From CBDHHC01 sp050633205 (lineage in GTDB: Bacteria > Pseudomonadota > Alphaproteobacteria > Rhizobiales > CBDHHC01): a stretch of 16,958 bases of DNA. Both the position numbers and the translations under genes were made by a program. Each line of letters opens with the position of its first letter. The stretch's first letter is position 1. Where the stretch lies: positions 1 to 16,958 of the forward strand of contig JBOEGA010000071.1 in the NCBI GenBank assembly GCA_050633205.1, written 5' to 3'. Below, piece by piece: positions 5,406 to 12,813 of the stretch. The notes under the pieces were generated by a model. It did no database searches. It worked only from the letters and a program-made list of their open reading frames with translations, and was not told where the DNA came from.

Positions 5406-5660
5406 ATGGCTTTTGATTATAGAAATTTGACGTCTGCACATGTAAGAGGAGCCCGTGGACTTCTTGGCTGGAGCCAGGATGACCTTGTGGAACATTCTGC
5501 TGTTTCAAAGAAGACGATTCAAAGCATCGAAAATGACGGAAAGGTGTTAGCCCGGACACTAAAGAATGTCTGCGAAGCATTCGAACAGGCTGGCATCGAA
5601 TTTTTTAACAGCGATGCCCCCGGTGTGCGCCTGCATACCGACAAACAAAAAGATGAATAG
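5406..5660 (+). CDS. XRE-family transcriptional regulator
   Basis: An 84-aa single-domain helix-turn-helix protein. The HTH covers about residues 11-60: VRGARGLLGWSQDDLVEHS, then the recognition segment SKKTIQSIENDGK. The C-terminal extension FEQAGIEFFNSDAPGVRL is common to many alphaproteobacterial regulators of this form. No ligand or protease domain is present, so it is probably a plain dimeric repressor. Two palindromes directly upstream are the likely operators, giving autoregulation and control of the divergent operon. The SD is weak. Confidence 0.85.
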   Translation: MAFDYRNLTSAHVRGARGLLGWSQDDLVEHSAVSKKTIQSIENDGKVLARTLKNVCEAFEQAGIEFFNSDAPGVRLHTDKQKDE

Positions 5661-5748
5661 TCAGAACACCTCCACAACCCAGAGTTAGTTGCAGCCCATC
5701 CCGATTTCCGTCATACACGCATCCCCAAAAACAAACAGGGAGCAAAAT

Positions 5749-6000
5749 ATGCCGAACAAACGCATCAAACCAACCCATGTCCCCGGTCCCGATGACTTCG
5801 ATTATGAAACCCTCCTTGCCTCAATCAGGCAATGCCGGGATCTGATTGTGCAGTACCGTTCCGCCTGTGGCAGCCAGTCTCCGCTTCGGAATGAAAGCGA
5901 TGTGCTGCTGGCTCATATGGATGCCTTTGCTTTGTTGACACCGGTGCCTGGCGCTTTAGAGAAGATTAACCCACAAACGCATCCGACAACAAAATGCTGA
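5749..6000 (+). CDS. Unknown 83-aa protein upstream of imuA
   Basis: Unrecognised. The start at ATG 5749 is chosen for the SD AGGGAG at 5738-5743; an in-frame ATG at 5689 has no SD. The product starts basic (MPNKRIKPTHVPGPDDFD), continues with a helix (YETLLASIRQCRDLIVQYRS) and a second helical stretch around LLAHMDAFALLT, then a Pro/Thr-rich tail. No membrane segment or known motif is seen. It lies between the XRE gene and the SOS promoter of imuA, with its stop at 6000 just before the -35 box, so it is not part of the imu transcript. Confidence 0.55.
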   Translation: MPNKRIKPTHVPGPDDFDYETLLASIRQCRDLIVQYRSACGSQSPLRNESDVLLAHMDAFALLTPVPGALEKINPQTHPTTKC

Positions 6001-6009
6001 GAATCTGTC

Positions 6010-6036
6010 TTGACCTTTTGTATTTTTATATATAGA
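6010..6036 (+). promoter_or_regulatory. imuA promoter
   Basis: TTGACC at 6010-6015 is a near-consensus -35 box. AT-rich TATATATAGA at 6027-6036 supplies the -10 region (TATAGA at 6031-6036, spacer 15 bp), overlapping the LexA box. The -35 TTG is in frame with imuA and can be mistaken for a start codon. Confidence 0.6.
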
Positions 6037-6049
6037 ACAAACAGTGAAC
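6035..6049 (+). promoter_or_regulatory. LexA (SOS) box of the imu operon
   Basis: GAACAAACAGTGAAC is a perfect GAAC-N7-GAAC direct repeat, the alphaproteobacterial LexA site. It overlaps the -10 region and precedes the imuA start at 6064 by 15 bp, so LexA bound here would repress imuA-imuB-dnaE2 until DNA damage. Confidence 0.92.
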
Positions 6050-6063
6050 CGCGAGATTGTATA

Positions 6064-6828
6064 ATGACAGGTGCAGCAGAAAAAGCACGTGATCTCAAGG
6101 CATTGCGAAAACAGATCAATGCGCTCGATTTAGGGCGCGTATGCGTGGAAGAACAGCAGACTTCTCCTGATCCGGAACATATGCTGAAACATGGTTTTCA
6201 TGAATGTGTCGGGCAGGATGAACAGGATTTTTCTACAGTTCTCGGCTTTGCTCTGGCTGCTGCCGGGAGAGTGCAAAAGGACTGTAGCAAGCCTGTTCTG
6301 GTGTGTTCTCTGGCAGGTAATGCGCAGGAATATGGTGCGCTTTATCCATGTGGCTTATCAGCATTCGGGATTGATTTTGCAGATATTCTGTCAGTTGAGG
6401 TGAACAAAGAGCAGGATCTCTACTGGGTTGCGGAAGAGTGCCTGTCTTCTGATGCCTTATCGGCAGTTATTCTGACCGGAGGCTATAAGGAAAAGAGTTA
6501 TGATTTTACAATCAGCCGCCGTCTGAAGCTGCGTTCTGAAGAAAGTACCGTTCCGCTTTATCTGATACGGAACTGGAAACAGTCTGATGCAACAGCAGCC
6601 AACGGACGATGGCGTATCAAACGAATGGCAAGTTCAGAGAATGCACTTGTAACCCCAGGAAGGGCTTTCCCCGGATCACCCCGGTTTCTGGTGCAACTGG
6701 AAAAGCCTGTCTCGTCATCAAATCAGGTCTGGATATATGAGTATGACGCAACGTGTGGTTTCCGTCTGGCTGCCCCACTGGCAAACAGACCGTCTCGAAA
6801 GACAAAAACAATCCGGCGCGCCGCGTGA
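6064..6828 (+). CDS. imuA: ImuA, SOS mutagenesis accessory protein
   Basis: A 254-aa RecA/SulA-related protein that works with ImuB and DnaE2 in SOS mutagenesis and interacts with RecA in other bacteria. The features seen are the ImuA core from about 40 to 175, with the family-like GFHECVGQDEQDFSTVLGFA region, the strand LVCSLAGNAQEYGALYPCGL, and IDFADILSVEVNKEQDLYWVAEECL. No intact Walker A motif is present, as is usual for ImuA. The start at ATG 6064 lies just after the LexA box; a longer reading from 6010 would begin in the promoter. It overlaps imuB by about 92 bp. The basic tail (RPSRKTKTIRRAA) lies in the overlap. Confidence 0.92.
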   Translation: MTGAAEKARDLKALRKQINALDLGRVCVEEQQTSPDPEHMLKHGFHECVGQDEQDFSTVLGFALAAAGRVQKDCSKPVLVCSLAGNAQEYGALYPCGLSAFGIDFADILSVEVNKEQDLYWVAEECLSSDALSAVILTGGYKEKSYDFTISRRLKLRSEESTVPLYLIRNWKQSDATAANGRWRIKRMASSENALVTPGRAFPGSPRFLVQLEKPVSSSNQVWIYEYDATCGFRLAAPLANRPSRKTKTIRRAA

Positions 6829-8263
6829 ACCTCTGGTTCTCTATCTGCCAGAAAAAGGTGGTGATCGGGTTGTGGCACTGAACCGGAAGGCCGAGAAGCA
6901 AGGCTTAAAGAAAGGCAAGCTTCTGACAGATTCAAAAGCTGTTCTGCCCGCCCTTCAGGCACTTCCAGCTGATCCTCTCAATGCGGCGCTTGATCTTGAA
7001 AAACTGGCCCGATGGTGTGTTAGGTTTGCGCCATGGATTTCTGTTGATGAGCCTGATGGCTTATGGATGGATGTCACAGGTGTACCGCACCTGTTTGGCG
7101 GTGAGGCTGCATTTCTTAAACATCTGAAACAGCATTTTAACAGACTGAACCTTAATGCACGTATTGCTATTGCCGATACACCGGGTGCAGCATGGGCCTT
7201 TGCACGATTTGGTCGGGATGTATTGTCCTGTATTCCATCCGGTCAGCAGAAACAGCTTGGCTATCATTTGCCTGTTCAGACTTTACGGATAACAGGTCAG
7301 CAGGCTGGACAGCTCTATCGTCTGGGCTTGCGTAAACTCGGGCGGCTTTATGATATATCCACCCATAATTTCAGACCGCGTTTTGGCAAACTGCTTATTC
7401 AACGTCTGGAGCAGTTTCTGTATCCATCACGGGAAACATTATCGCCACTGATCCCGGAACCGGATTACTGTTCGTCCTTTGGTTTGCCGGAACCTGTTGG
7501 ACGAATTGAAGATATCAAGGCCTCTGCCGATCTCCTGATCAAACGTGTCAGCAAGCAGCTTGTCGAGGATGGCAAAGGCGCCAGCATCTTCACGCTTATT
7601 TTGCATGGCGTTAATGGCACCTGTGATACGGTTGCAATCAGAACTAGTGAAATAACCAAAAGTGAAGATCATATCTGTCACCTTTTTAAAGAACGTCTGA
7701 ACAGCCTGGAAAACAGTTTCAGCAAAACACCGGAGATTGATGCCTTTTCCCTTTATGCCGATGAGGTGTCTGCGCTTAAAACAAAGCAATCAGATCTGGC
7801 TGGAAAGAATATGGATAATAGTGGTCTGCCGCATCTGATTGACAGGTTGGGCGCTCGTCTCGGAAGTAAGGCTGTCCGCAAATACAGTATCGAAGAACGA
7901 CATATCCCGGAGAAAGCCGTAAGGACTGTTTCTCCAAATGAAGTTGTAAAACCTGCCAATTTTCCTCATAGCAAACGGCCAATTCTGTTATTCCCAAGAC
8001 CGGAAATGATCAGAGCTATTTCAGAAGTGCCGGACTATCCACCACGACGTTTCGAATGGCGACACCGGACCTATCATGTAACAAAAGCAGAAGGCCCGGA
8101 ACGCATTTCCCCGGAATGGTGGCAGTCTTCATCAAAGTTTCTGACACGGGATTATTACACTGTCGAAGATGAAACCGGCGCACGTTTCTGGCTGTTTCGG
8201 GAAGGGCTTTTCTTACGCGAAACACAGTCCCCCCAATGGTTTATTCATGGTGTGTTTTCATGA
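6737..8263 (+). CDS. imuB: ImuB, non-catalytic Y-family polymerase homologue
   Basis: A 508-aa hub protein of the ImuA-ImuB-DnaE2 mutasome, which in other bacteria links DnaE2 to the beta clamp. It starts VVSVWLPHWQTDRLE at about 7-21 where true Y-family polymerases have catalytic acidic residues; these are absent, as is typical of ImuB. SVDEPDGLWMDVTG at about 108 and HLFGGEAAF follow. A degenerate clamp-binding motif QSDLA lies at 351-355, and the conserved C-terminus is AEGPERISPEWWQ. Start options are ATG 6737 and ATG 6743; both overlap imuA by about 90 bp. The stop overlaps the dnaE2 start (ATGA). Confidence 0.93.
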   Translation: MSMTQRVVSVWLPHWQTDRLERQKQSGAPREPLVLYLPEKGGDRVVALNRKAEKQGLKKGKLLTDSKAVLPALQALPADPLNAALDLEKLARWCVRFAPWISVDEPDGLWMDVTGVPHLFGGEAAFLKHLKQHFNRLNLNARIAIADTPGAAWAFARFGRDVLSCIPSGQQKQLGYHLPVQTLRITGQQAGQLYRLGLRKLGRLYDISTHNFRPRFGKLLIQRLEQFLYPSRETLSPLIPEPDYCSSFGLPEPVGRIEDIKASADLLIKRVSKQLVEDGKGASIFTLILHGVNGTCDTVAIRTSEITKSEDHICHLFKERLNSLENSFSKTPEIDAFSLYADEVSALKTKQSDLAGKNMDNSGLPHLIDRLGARLGSKAVRKYSIEERHIPEKAVRTVSPNEVVKPANFPHSKRPILLFPRPEMIRAISEVPDYPPRRFEWRHRTYHVTKAEGPERISPEWWQSSSKFLTRDYYTVEDETGARFWLFREGLFLRETQSPQWFIHGVFS

Positions 8264-11200
8264 TGCCTTATGCTGAACTTGTCGCCGCCAGTAATTTCAG
8301 TTTCCTGCGTGGAGCCTCCCATCCGCAGGAAATGATCCTGATGGCAAAAGCGCTTGATCTGTCCGCCATTGCCATTACCGACATTAATTCCTTTGCCGGA
8401 ATCGTCCGTGCTCATAAGCAGGCAAAAGAATGCGGAATACAGTTTATTCCCGGAACGCGGCTTGTTCTGCAGGATGGTGTTGAGCTGGCTTGTCTTCCCA
8501 AAAATCGAAACGCCTATGGTCGTCTGTGTGAATTGCTGACGATGGGAAATCGTAGAGCAGGTAAAGGAGAATGTTTTCTATGGCTGGATGAGGTTCTCAG
8601 GTTTGGGGAAGAGATGGCCTTTATTTCCCTGCCATCACCGGAACATAGTTCCCGAGCCATTGAGTATCTACAGCAGCACTTCCCGAGTGATATCTATATT
8701 GGTGCCCCGCTACGTTTTGATGGTCTGGATGCAAAACGACTTGCAGAATGGGCATTGCTGTCAGATGAATTGCAGGTTCCTATGGTTGCTGTCGGAGACA
8801 GTCTTTATCATGCACCCGAACGAAGACCACTACAGGATGTTGTGACCTGCATTCGGGAAAAATGCACCATACGGGAAGCCGGGTACAAATTAAATGCCAA
8901 TGCAGAACGGCATCTGAAACACCCGGATGAAATTGCAAGACTCTATCGCGGCTATGAAGATGCTGTTGCAAGAACAGTCACTATTGCAAAGCAATGCCGG
9001 TTCTCTATGGATGAGCTGCAATATGAATATCCAGACGAACCCTATGCCCCTTATCACTCCCCGCAAGAAGCTCTAACAGCATGGACATGGGAAGGCGCTA
9101 AAACCCGCTATCCTGATGGCATCCCGGATAAGGTCAGACAGAATATAGACCATGAACTGGAACTGATTTCCGAGCTGAACTATGCCCGCTATTTTCTGAC
9201 AGTCTATGATCTGGTCCGCTTTGCCCGCTCCAGAAATATTCTGTGCCAGGGCCGAGGCTCTGCTGCGAATTCTTCTGTCTGTTATTGTCTCGGTATCACC
9301 TCTGTTGACCCGGCAGAAATTGATCTTCTGTTTGAACGTTTCGTATCTGCTGAACGGGATGAACCGCCGGACATAGACGTAGACTTTGAACATGAACGGC
9401 GAGAAGAAGTCATTCAGTATATCTATGAAAAATATGGACGGAACCGCGCAGGCATTGCAGCTACAGTCATCACCTACCGCTCCCGAAGTGCTGTCCGGGA
9501 AGTTGGTAAGTCGCTTGGTCTGTCACAGGATGTCATCGGCGCATTAAGCGGAACAGTCTGGGGGCAGTCCTCCAAAGGTGTTGATCCGGCACATTTTAAA
9601 GAAATCGGCCTTGATGCTTCTGACAGGCTGTTGCAGCAGACCATCCATCTGACCGAAGAATTGATCGGCTTCCCCCGTCACCTGAGCCAGCATACAGGTG
9701 GCTTTGTAATTACTCGTGGAACGCTCGACAGCATTATGCCTATAGCCAATGCGGCCATGCCGGAGCGAACTTATGTCGAGTGGGACAAGGATGATCTGGA
9801 AACGCTCGGTATGCTCAAAATTGATGTGCTGGCTCTTGGTATGCTGACCTGTATCCGCAAAGCTTTTGATTTGCTCAAAAATCATTACAACATCCCTCAT
9901 TCACTGGCCTCTATCCCGCAAAAAGATGAAGCCACCTATGACATGATCTGCAAGGCCGATACGGTCGGTGTCTTCCAGATTGAAAGCCGGGCCCAGATGA
10001 GTATGCTCCCTCGTCTGCGTCCCCGGAATTTCTATGACCTTGTGATTGAAGTTGCAATCGTGCGCCCCGGCCCCATTCAGGGCGATATGGTGCACCCGTA
10101 CTTACGCCGCCGTCAGGGGATAGAACCTGTCAGCTATCCGACAGAAGAGCTGCGCCAGGTCTTACAGAAAACACTCGGCGTCCCCCTGTTTCAGGAACAG
10201 GCCATGAAAATTGCCATCGTCGCAGCCGGGTTTACACCGGGCGAAGCCGATGGCCTGCGCCGGGCGATGGCAACATTTCGAAGAACCGGAACCATTCATA
10301 ACTTCCGAGAGAAAATGATCTCAGGCATGACACAGCGCGGCTACGCCAAAGAATTTGCCGAACGCTGCTTCAGACAGATCGAAGGCTTCGGCGAATACGG
10401 CTTCCCGGAAAGCCACGCTGCCAGCTTCGCCCTTCTGGTCTATGTCTCCTCATGGATGAAATGCCACTACCCGGAAGCCTTCGCCTGCGCCATGCTCAAC
10501 AGCCAGCCAATGGGCTTCTACGCTCCAGCCCAGATTGTGCGCGACCTGCAGGATCATGGCGGCGAGGTTCGCCCCGTCGATATCAATCACAGTGACTGGG
10601 ATTACACGCTTGAGCCATCAAACTACAAACGCGGCTTTGCCTTACGTCTGGGCTTGCGACAGATAAAAGGCTTCTCTCCAGATGATGCTGATCTGATTAT
10701 GAAGAACAGAGGTAATGGCTACAAAAACATGAATGATTTTACTCTGCGGACAGTCCTATCTCCCGACGCTCTGAACAGGCTGGCCGATGCAGATGCATTT
10801 TGTTCCATCAACCTGGATCGCAGGCAAGCCCTGTGGGAAGTCTCCCGTTATTATGAGACTGGCACACTAGCCGAAATGGTCGAAGGTCTCCCACTGTTTG
10901 AAACATCAAAAGCCAGCCCACTTCCTGAAGAGCCGGACGTAAACCTTCCAGAAATGAAAATCGGAGAACATCTCCTGCTGGATTACGCTACTGTCCGTAT
11001 GTCCCTCAAAGCACATCCAATGAAACTCCTGCGCCCAAATTTTTACAAAAGAAACTACATACAGGCTAAAGATCTACAGACCCTCCCTGTTGGCCGGAAT
11101 TACAACATCGCCGGAATAGTTCTCGTGCGCCAACGACCAGGCAGCGCTAGTGGAGTAATCTTTGCGACGCTTGAGGATGAGACGGGGATTGCCAACATTG

Positions 11201-11412
11201 TCATCTGGCCGAAAACTTTTACGAAGTTCAGACGCATTGCAATGACATCACGATTGCTTGGCGTTTATGGTAGGCTGGAGCGTGAACAGGATGTTGTGCA
11301 TGTGATAGCTCATAACTTGCGGGATGAGAGTAAAGGACTTGAGATGTTGCATGATGTTGATGATGATCGGGTTGGGCATGGGGTGCTGCCCAAAGGGCGG
11401 AATTTTCATTGA
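8260..11412 (+). CDS. dnaE2: DnaE2 (ImuC), error-prone DNA polymerase III alpha homologue
   Basis: A 1050-aa C-family polymerase that extends across lesions during SOS mutagenesis. The N-terminal PHP domain begins AELVAASNFSFLRGASHP and lacks the metal-binding His-Ser motif of DnaE, as DnaE2 usually does. Catalytic aspartates lie in PDIDVDF (D373 and D375) and KIDVLALGML (D522). GFPRHLSQHTGGFVI and FPESHAASFALLVY mark the palm and finger regions. A clamp-like LPLF lies at 877-880, followed by an OB fold around GIVLVRQRPGSASGVIF, and the normal end PKGRNFH. ATG 8260 gives an ATGA overlap with imuB; ATG 8263 is equally possible. It appears complete and active. Confidence 0.96.
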   Translation: MMPYAELVAASNFSFLRGASHPQEMILMAKALDLSAIAITDINSFAGIVRAHKQAKECGIQFIPGTRLVLQDGVELACLPKNRNAYGRLCELLTMGNRRAGKGECFLWLDEVLRFGEEMAFISLPSPEHSSRAIEYLQQHFPSDIYIGAPLRFDGLDAKRLAEWALLSDELQVPMVAVGDSLYHAPERRPLQDVVTCIREKCTIREAGYKLNANAERHLKHPDEIARLYRGYEDAVARTVTIAKQCRFSMDELQYEYPDEPYAPYHSPQEALTAWTWEGAKTRYPDGIPDKVRQNIDHELELISELNYARYFLTVYDLVRFARSRNILCQGRGSAANSSVCYCLGITSVDPAEIDLLFERFVSAERDEPPDIDVDFEHERREEVIQYIYEKYGRNRAGIAATVITYRSRSAVREVGKSLGLSQDVIGALSGTVWGQSSKGVDPAHFKEIGLDASDRLLQQTIHLTEELIGFPRHLSQHTGGFVITRGTLDSIMPIANAAMPERTYVEWDKDDLETLGMLKIDVLALGMLTCIRKAFDLLKNHYNIPHSLASIPQKDEATYDMICKADTVGVFQIESRAQMSMLPRLRPRNFYDLVIEVAIVRPGPIQGDMVHPYLRRRQGIEPVSYPTEELRQVLQKTLGVPLFQEQAMKIAIVAAGFTPGEADGLRRAMATFRRTGTIHNFREKMISGMTQRGYAKEFAERCFRQIEGFGEYGFPESHAASFALLVYVSSWMKCHYPEAFACAMLNSQPMGFYAPAQIVRDLQDHGGEVRPVDINHSDWDYTLEPSNYKRGFALRLGLRQIKGFSPDDADLIMKNRGNGYKNMNDFTLRTVLSPDALNRLADADAFCSINLDRRQALWEVSRYYETGTLAEMVEGLPLFETSKASPLPEEPDVNLPEMKIGEHLLLDYATVRMSLKAHPMKLLRPNFYKRNYIQAKDLQTLPVGRNYNIAGIVLVRQRPGSASGVIFATLEDETGIANIVIWPKTFTKFRRIAMTSRLLGVYGRLEREQDVVHVIAHNLRDESKGLEMLHDVDDDRVGHGVLPKGRNFH

Positions 11413-11413
11413 A

Positions 11414-11445
11414 AACTAAAATATACTTTAGTTGCATGACTAAAG
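11414..11445. other. Two mutually exclusive small hairpins after dnaE2
   Basis: AACTAAA (11414-11420) can pair with TTTAGTT (11427-11433). Alternatively CTTTAGT (11426-11432) can pair with ACTAAAG (11439-11445). Each stem is 7 bp with a 6-nt loop. There is no T-run, so this is not a standard terminator; it marks the change from moderate-GC imu DNA to AT-rich DNA. Confidence 0.4.
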
Positions 11446-11540
11446 GGTCCAACCGTTACTTACGTTATGCTCTAATATTGTTTAATCTACCCCGAGAAAT
11501 TTATTCTGAAAGTTTTGTTTATTATACGCAGCAAGTATAA
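11436..11540 (+). CDS. Candidate 34-aa ORF upstream of the radical SAM gene
   Basis: A short open frame from ATG 11436 to TAA 11540 would encode MTKGSNRYLRYALILFN followed by LPREIYSESFVYYTQQV. No SD is visible before its ATG. It is listed because radical SAM/SPASM enzymes often modify short peptides encoded next to them. It lacks the Cys, Thr or Gly-rich core typical of such precursors. Most likely it is a chance frame. Confidence 0.15.
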   Translation: MTKGSNRYLRYALILFNLPREIYSESFVYYTQQV

Positions 11541-11620
11541 ATCGCTTTAAATGGTATGTAAGCAAGAATAAATTTAGATATTTAAAATACGGCTGCCACA
11601 ATGTAGGCAAACAAAGAGTG

Positions 11621-11626
11621 TATAAT
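11621..11626 (+). promoter_or_regulatory. Possible -10 box of the radical SAM gene
   Basis: A perfect TATAAT lies 34 bp before the preferred start codon. The -35 region is poor, so an activator or a different promoter is possible. A seven-codon frame (ATG 11625 to TAA 11648) lies in the leader and ends at the SD. Confidence 0.35.
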
Positions 11627-11659
11627 GGAAATTATCTATATATATTAAGGGCTAAAAAC

Positions 11660-12703
11660 ATGCCTTCTATTGAAATACCAAATAATTTTGTTGCGCAATT
11701 GACAGATATAGGCTTGGTGCCAAGAGATATCGTATTGCATATAAATTCTCAATGCAACCTACGCTGCACATATTGCTACATAGGCAATCACCTATTGGAC
11801 CAGGCATTTTATTATACTACCTCATCAATAATCAATTTCATTAGAGACCTCCCTCCTTTAGATCGTATTACTGTACTGGGAGGAGAGCCATTGCTTCATC
11901 CTGGAATCAAAAATATTGTAGAAGTAATTAAGAACCACTCTTGCAAAGAACGTAGAATCTCAACGAATTTGACAATTTTAAATGAAGATTATTTGTCCAG
12001 TCTTAAGGAAAACAAGTTCCGTATTTGTGTCAGTTTGGACGGACAATCTCCTCACCAGCATGATATGGTTCGAGGAAAAGGAGCATTTGAAAAAACTACA
12101 AGAAACCTAAAAAGAGCAATTAAGTTGGGGCACGATATTGAGGTAACTCATACCGTATCTAATAAAAACATAGACTCATTTTGGAGCTTCGTGAATTTTT
12201 GCAAGTCTATTGGCGTTAATCGTTTAAACCTTCATAGAGTATCATTAAGAGGTAATGCGTTAACAGATAGAACCTTGAATGTTGAGCCAACCCAGTGGAG
12301 GAGGTTCATCAAAGAAATTGAGGCCAAAAGCAAACAAGATCCTGGTAATCTACGGATAAGATATGAGATTGGTTTTGTAACATCTACTGAGTATGCTGAG
12401 CTGCTTGAAAATAAAAATTACAAACACTTATCTCAACACAGCTATTATTCTGATACTGGGGGGCAAAGAATAGTCATATATCCAAATAAAAAAATATATA
12501 TATCTTCCGAAGCATTTGGAACTGATAGTTACATAGGGGACATACAGAACGGCTATTTCAAATGTAACACTTCAGAAAAAAGTGAGCTTATCATATCCAA
12601 GAAAACTGAGTTTAATATTAGTAGCATAAACAACGTATTTAAAGGAGACAATAACTACCCTATCCCTTTATCTGTATCATATAGACGTTCCGCATATATA
12701 TAA
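11660..12703 (+). CDS. Radical SAM enzyme with degenerate SPASM-like tail
   Basis: A 347-aa radical SAM protein. The cluster motif is CNLRCTYC with C32, C36 and C39 (CX3CX2C), binding a [4Fe-4S] cluster that cleaves SAM. Further core motifs are LGGEP at 73-77 (SAM amino group) and the strands ISTNLT (100-105) and CVSLDGQ (123-129). The C-terminal part keeps the SPASM/twitch outline (IVIYPNKKIYISS, then YIGDIQNGYFKC), but nearly all auxiliary-cluster cysteines are missing. ATG 11660 is preferred for the SD AAGGG 8 nt upstream; GTG 11618 would add 14 residues. It resembles peptide- or nucleotide-modifying enzymes (MoaA/PqqE type) more than viperin. It lies 110 bp before the membrane-deaminase gene, so they may be co-transcribed. 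Substrate unknown. Confidence 0.88.
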   Translation: MPSIEIPNNFVAQLTDIGLVPRDIVLHINSQCNLRCTYCYIGNHLLDQAFYYTTSSIINFIRDLPPLDRITVLGGEPLLHPGIKNIVEVIKNHSCKERRISTNLTILNEDYLSSLKENKFRICVSLDGQSPHQHDMVRGKGAFEKTTRNLKRAIKLGHDIEVTHTVSNKNIDSFWSFVNFCKSIGVNRLNLHRVSLRGNALTDRTLNVEPTQWRRFIKEIEAKSKQDPGNLRIRYEIGFVTSTEYAELLENKNYKHLSQHSYYSDTGGQRIVIYPNKKIYISSEAFGTDSYIGDIQNGYFKCNTSEKSELIISKKTEFNISSINNVFKGDNNYPIPLSVSYRRSAYI

Positions 12704-12813
12704 GCTATCATACAGCGTTATTATGAGACCTGGTATACACGGTATTGAAAGCTCAGACAGCTAACACTAAATGAACTTACGTTATATTTAGGTGCGGAAA
12801 TGGGAAGAGCAAA

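Noticed and set aside
6010..6063. Upstream TTG start for imuA at 6010
   Set aside because: This TTG is the -35 box and the LexA site lies after it, so the added residues would be promoter sequence.
11660..12703. Prokaryotic viperin
   Set aside because: The radical SAM core is generic and the C-terminus has a SPASM-like outline that viperins lack; the SLDG strand and overall layout favour the MoaA/PqqE-type group.
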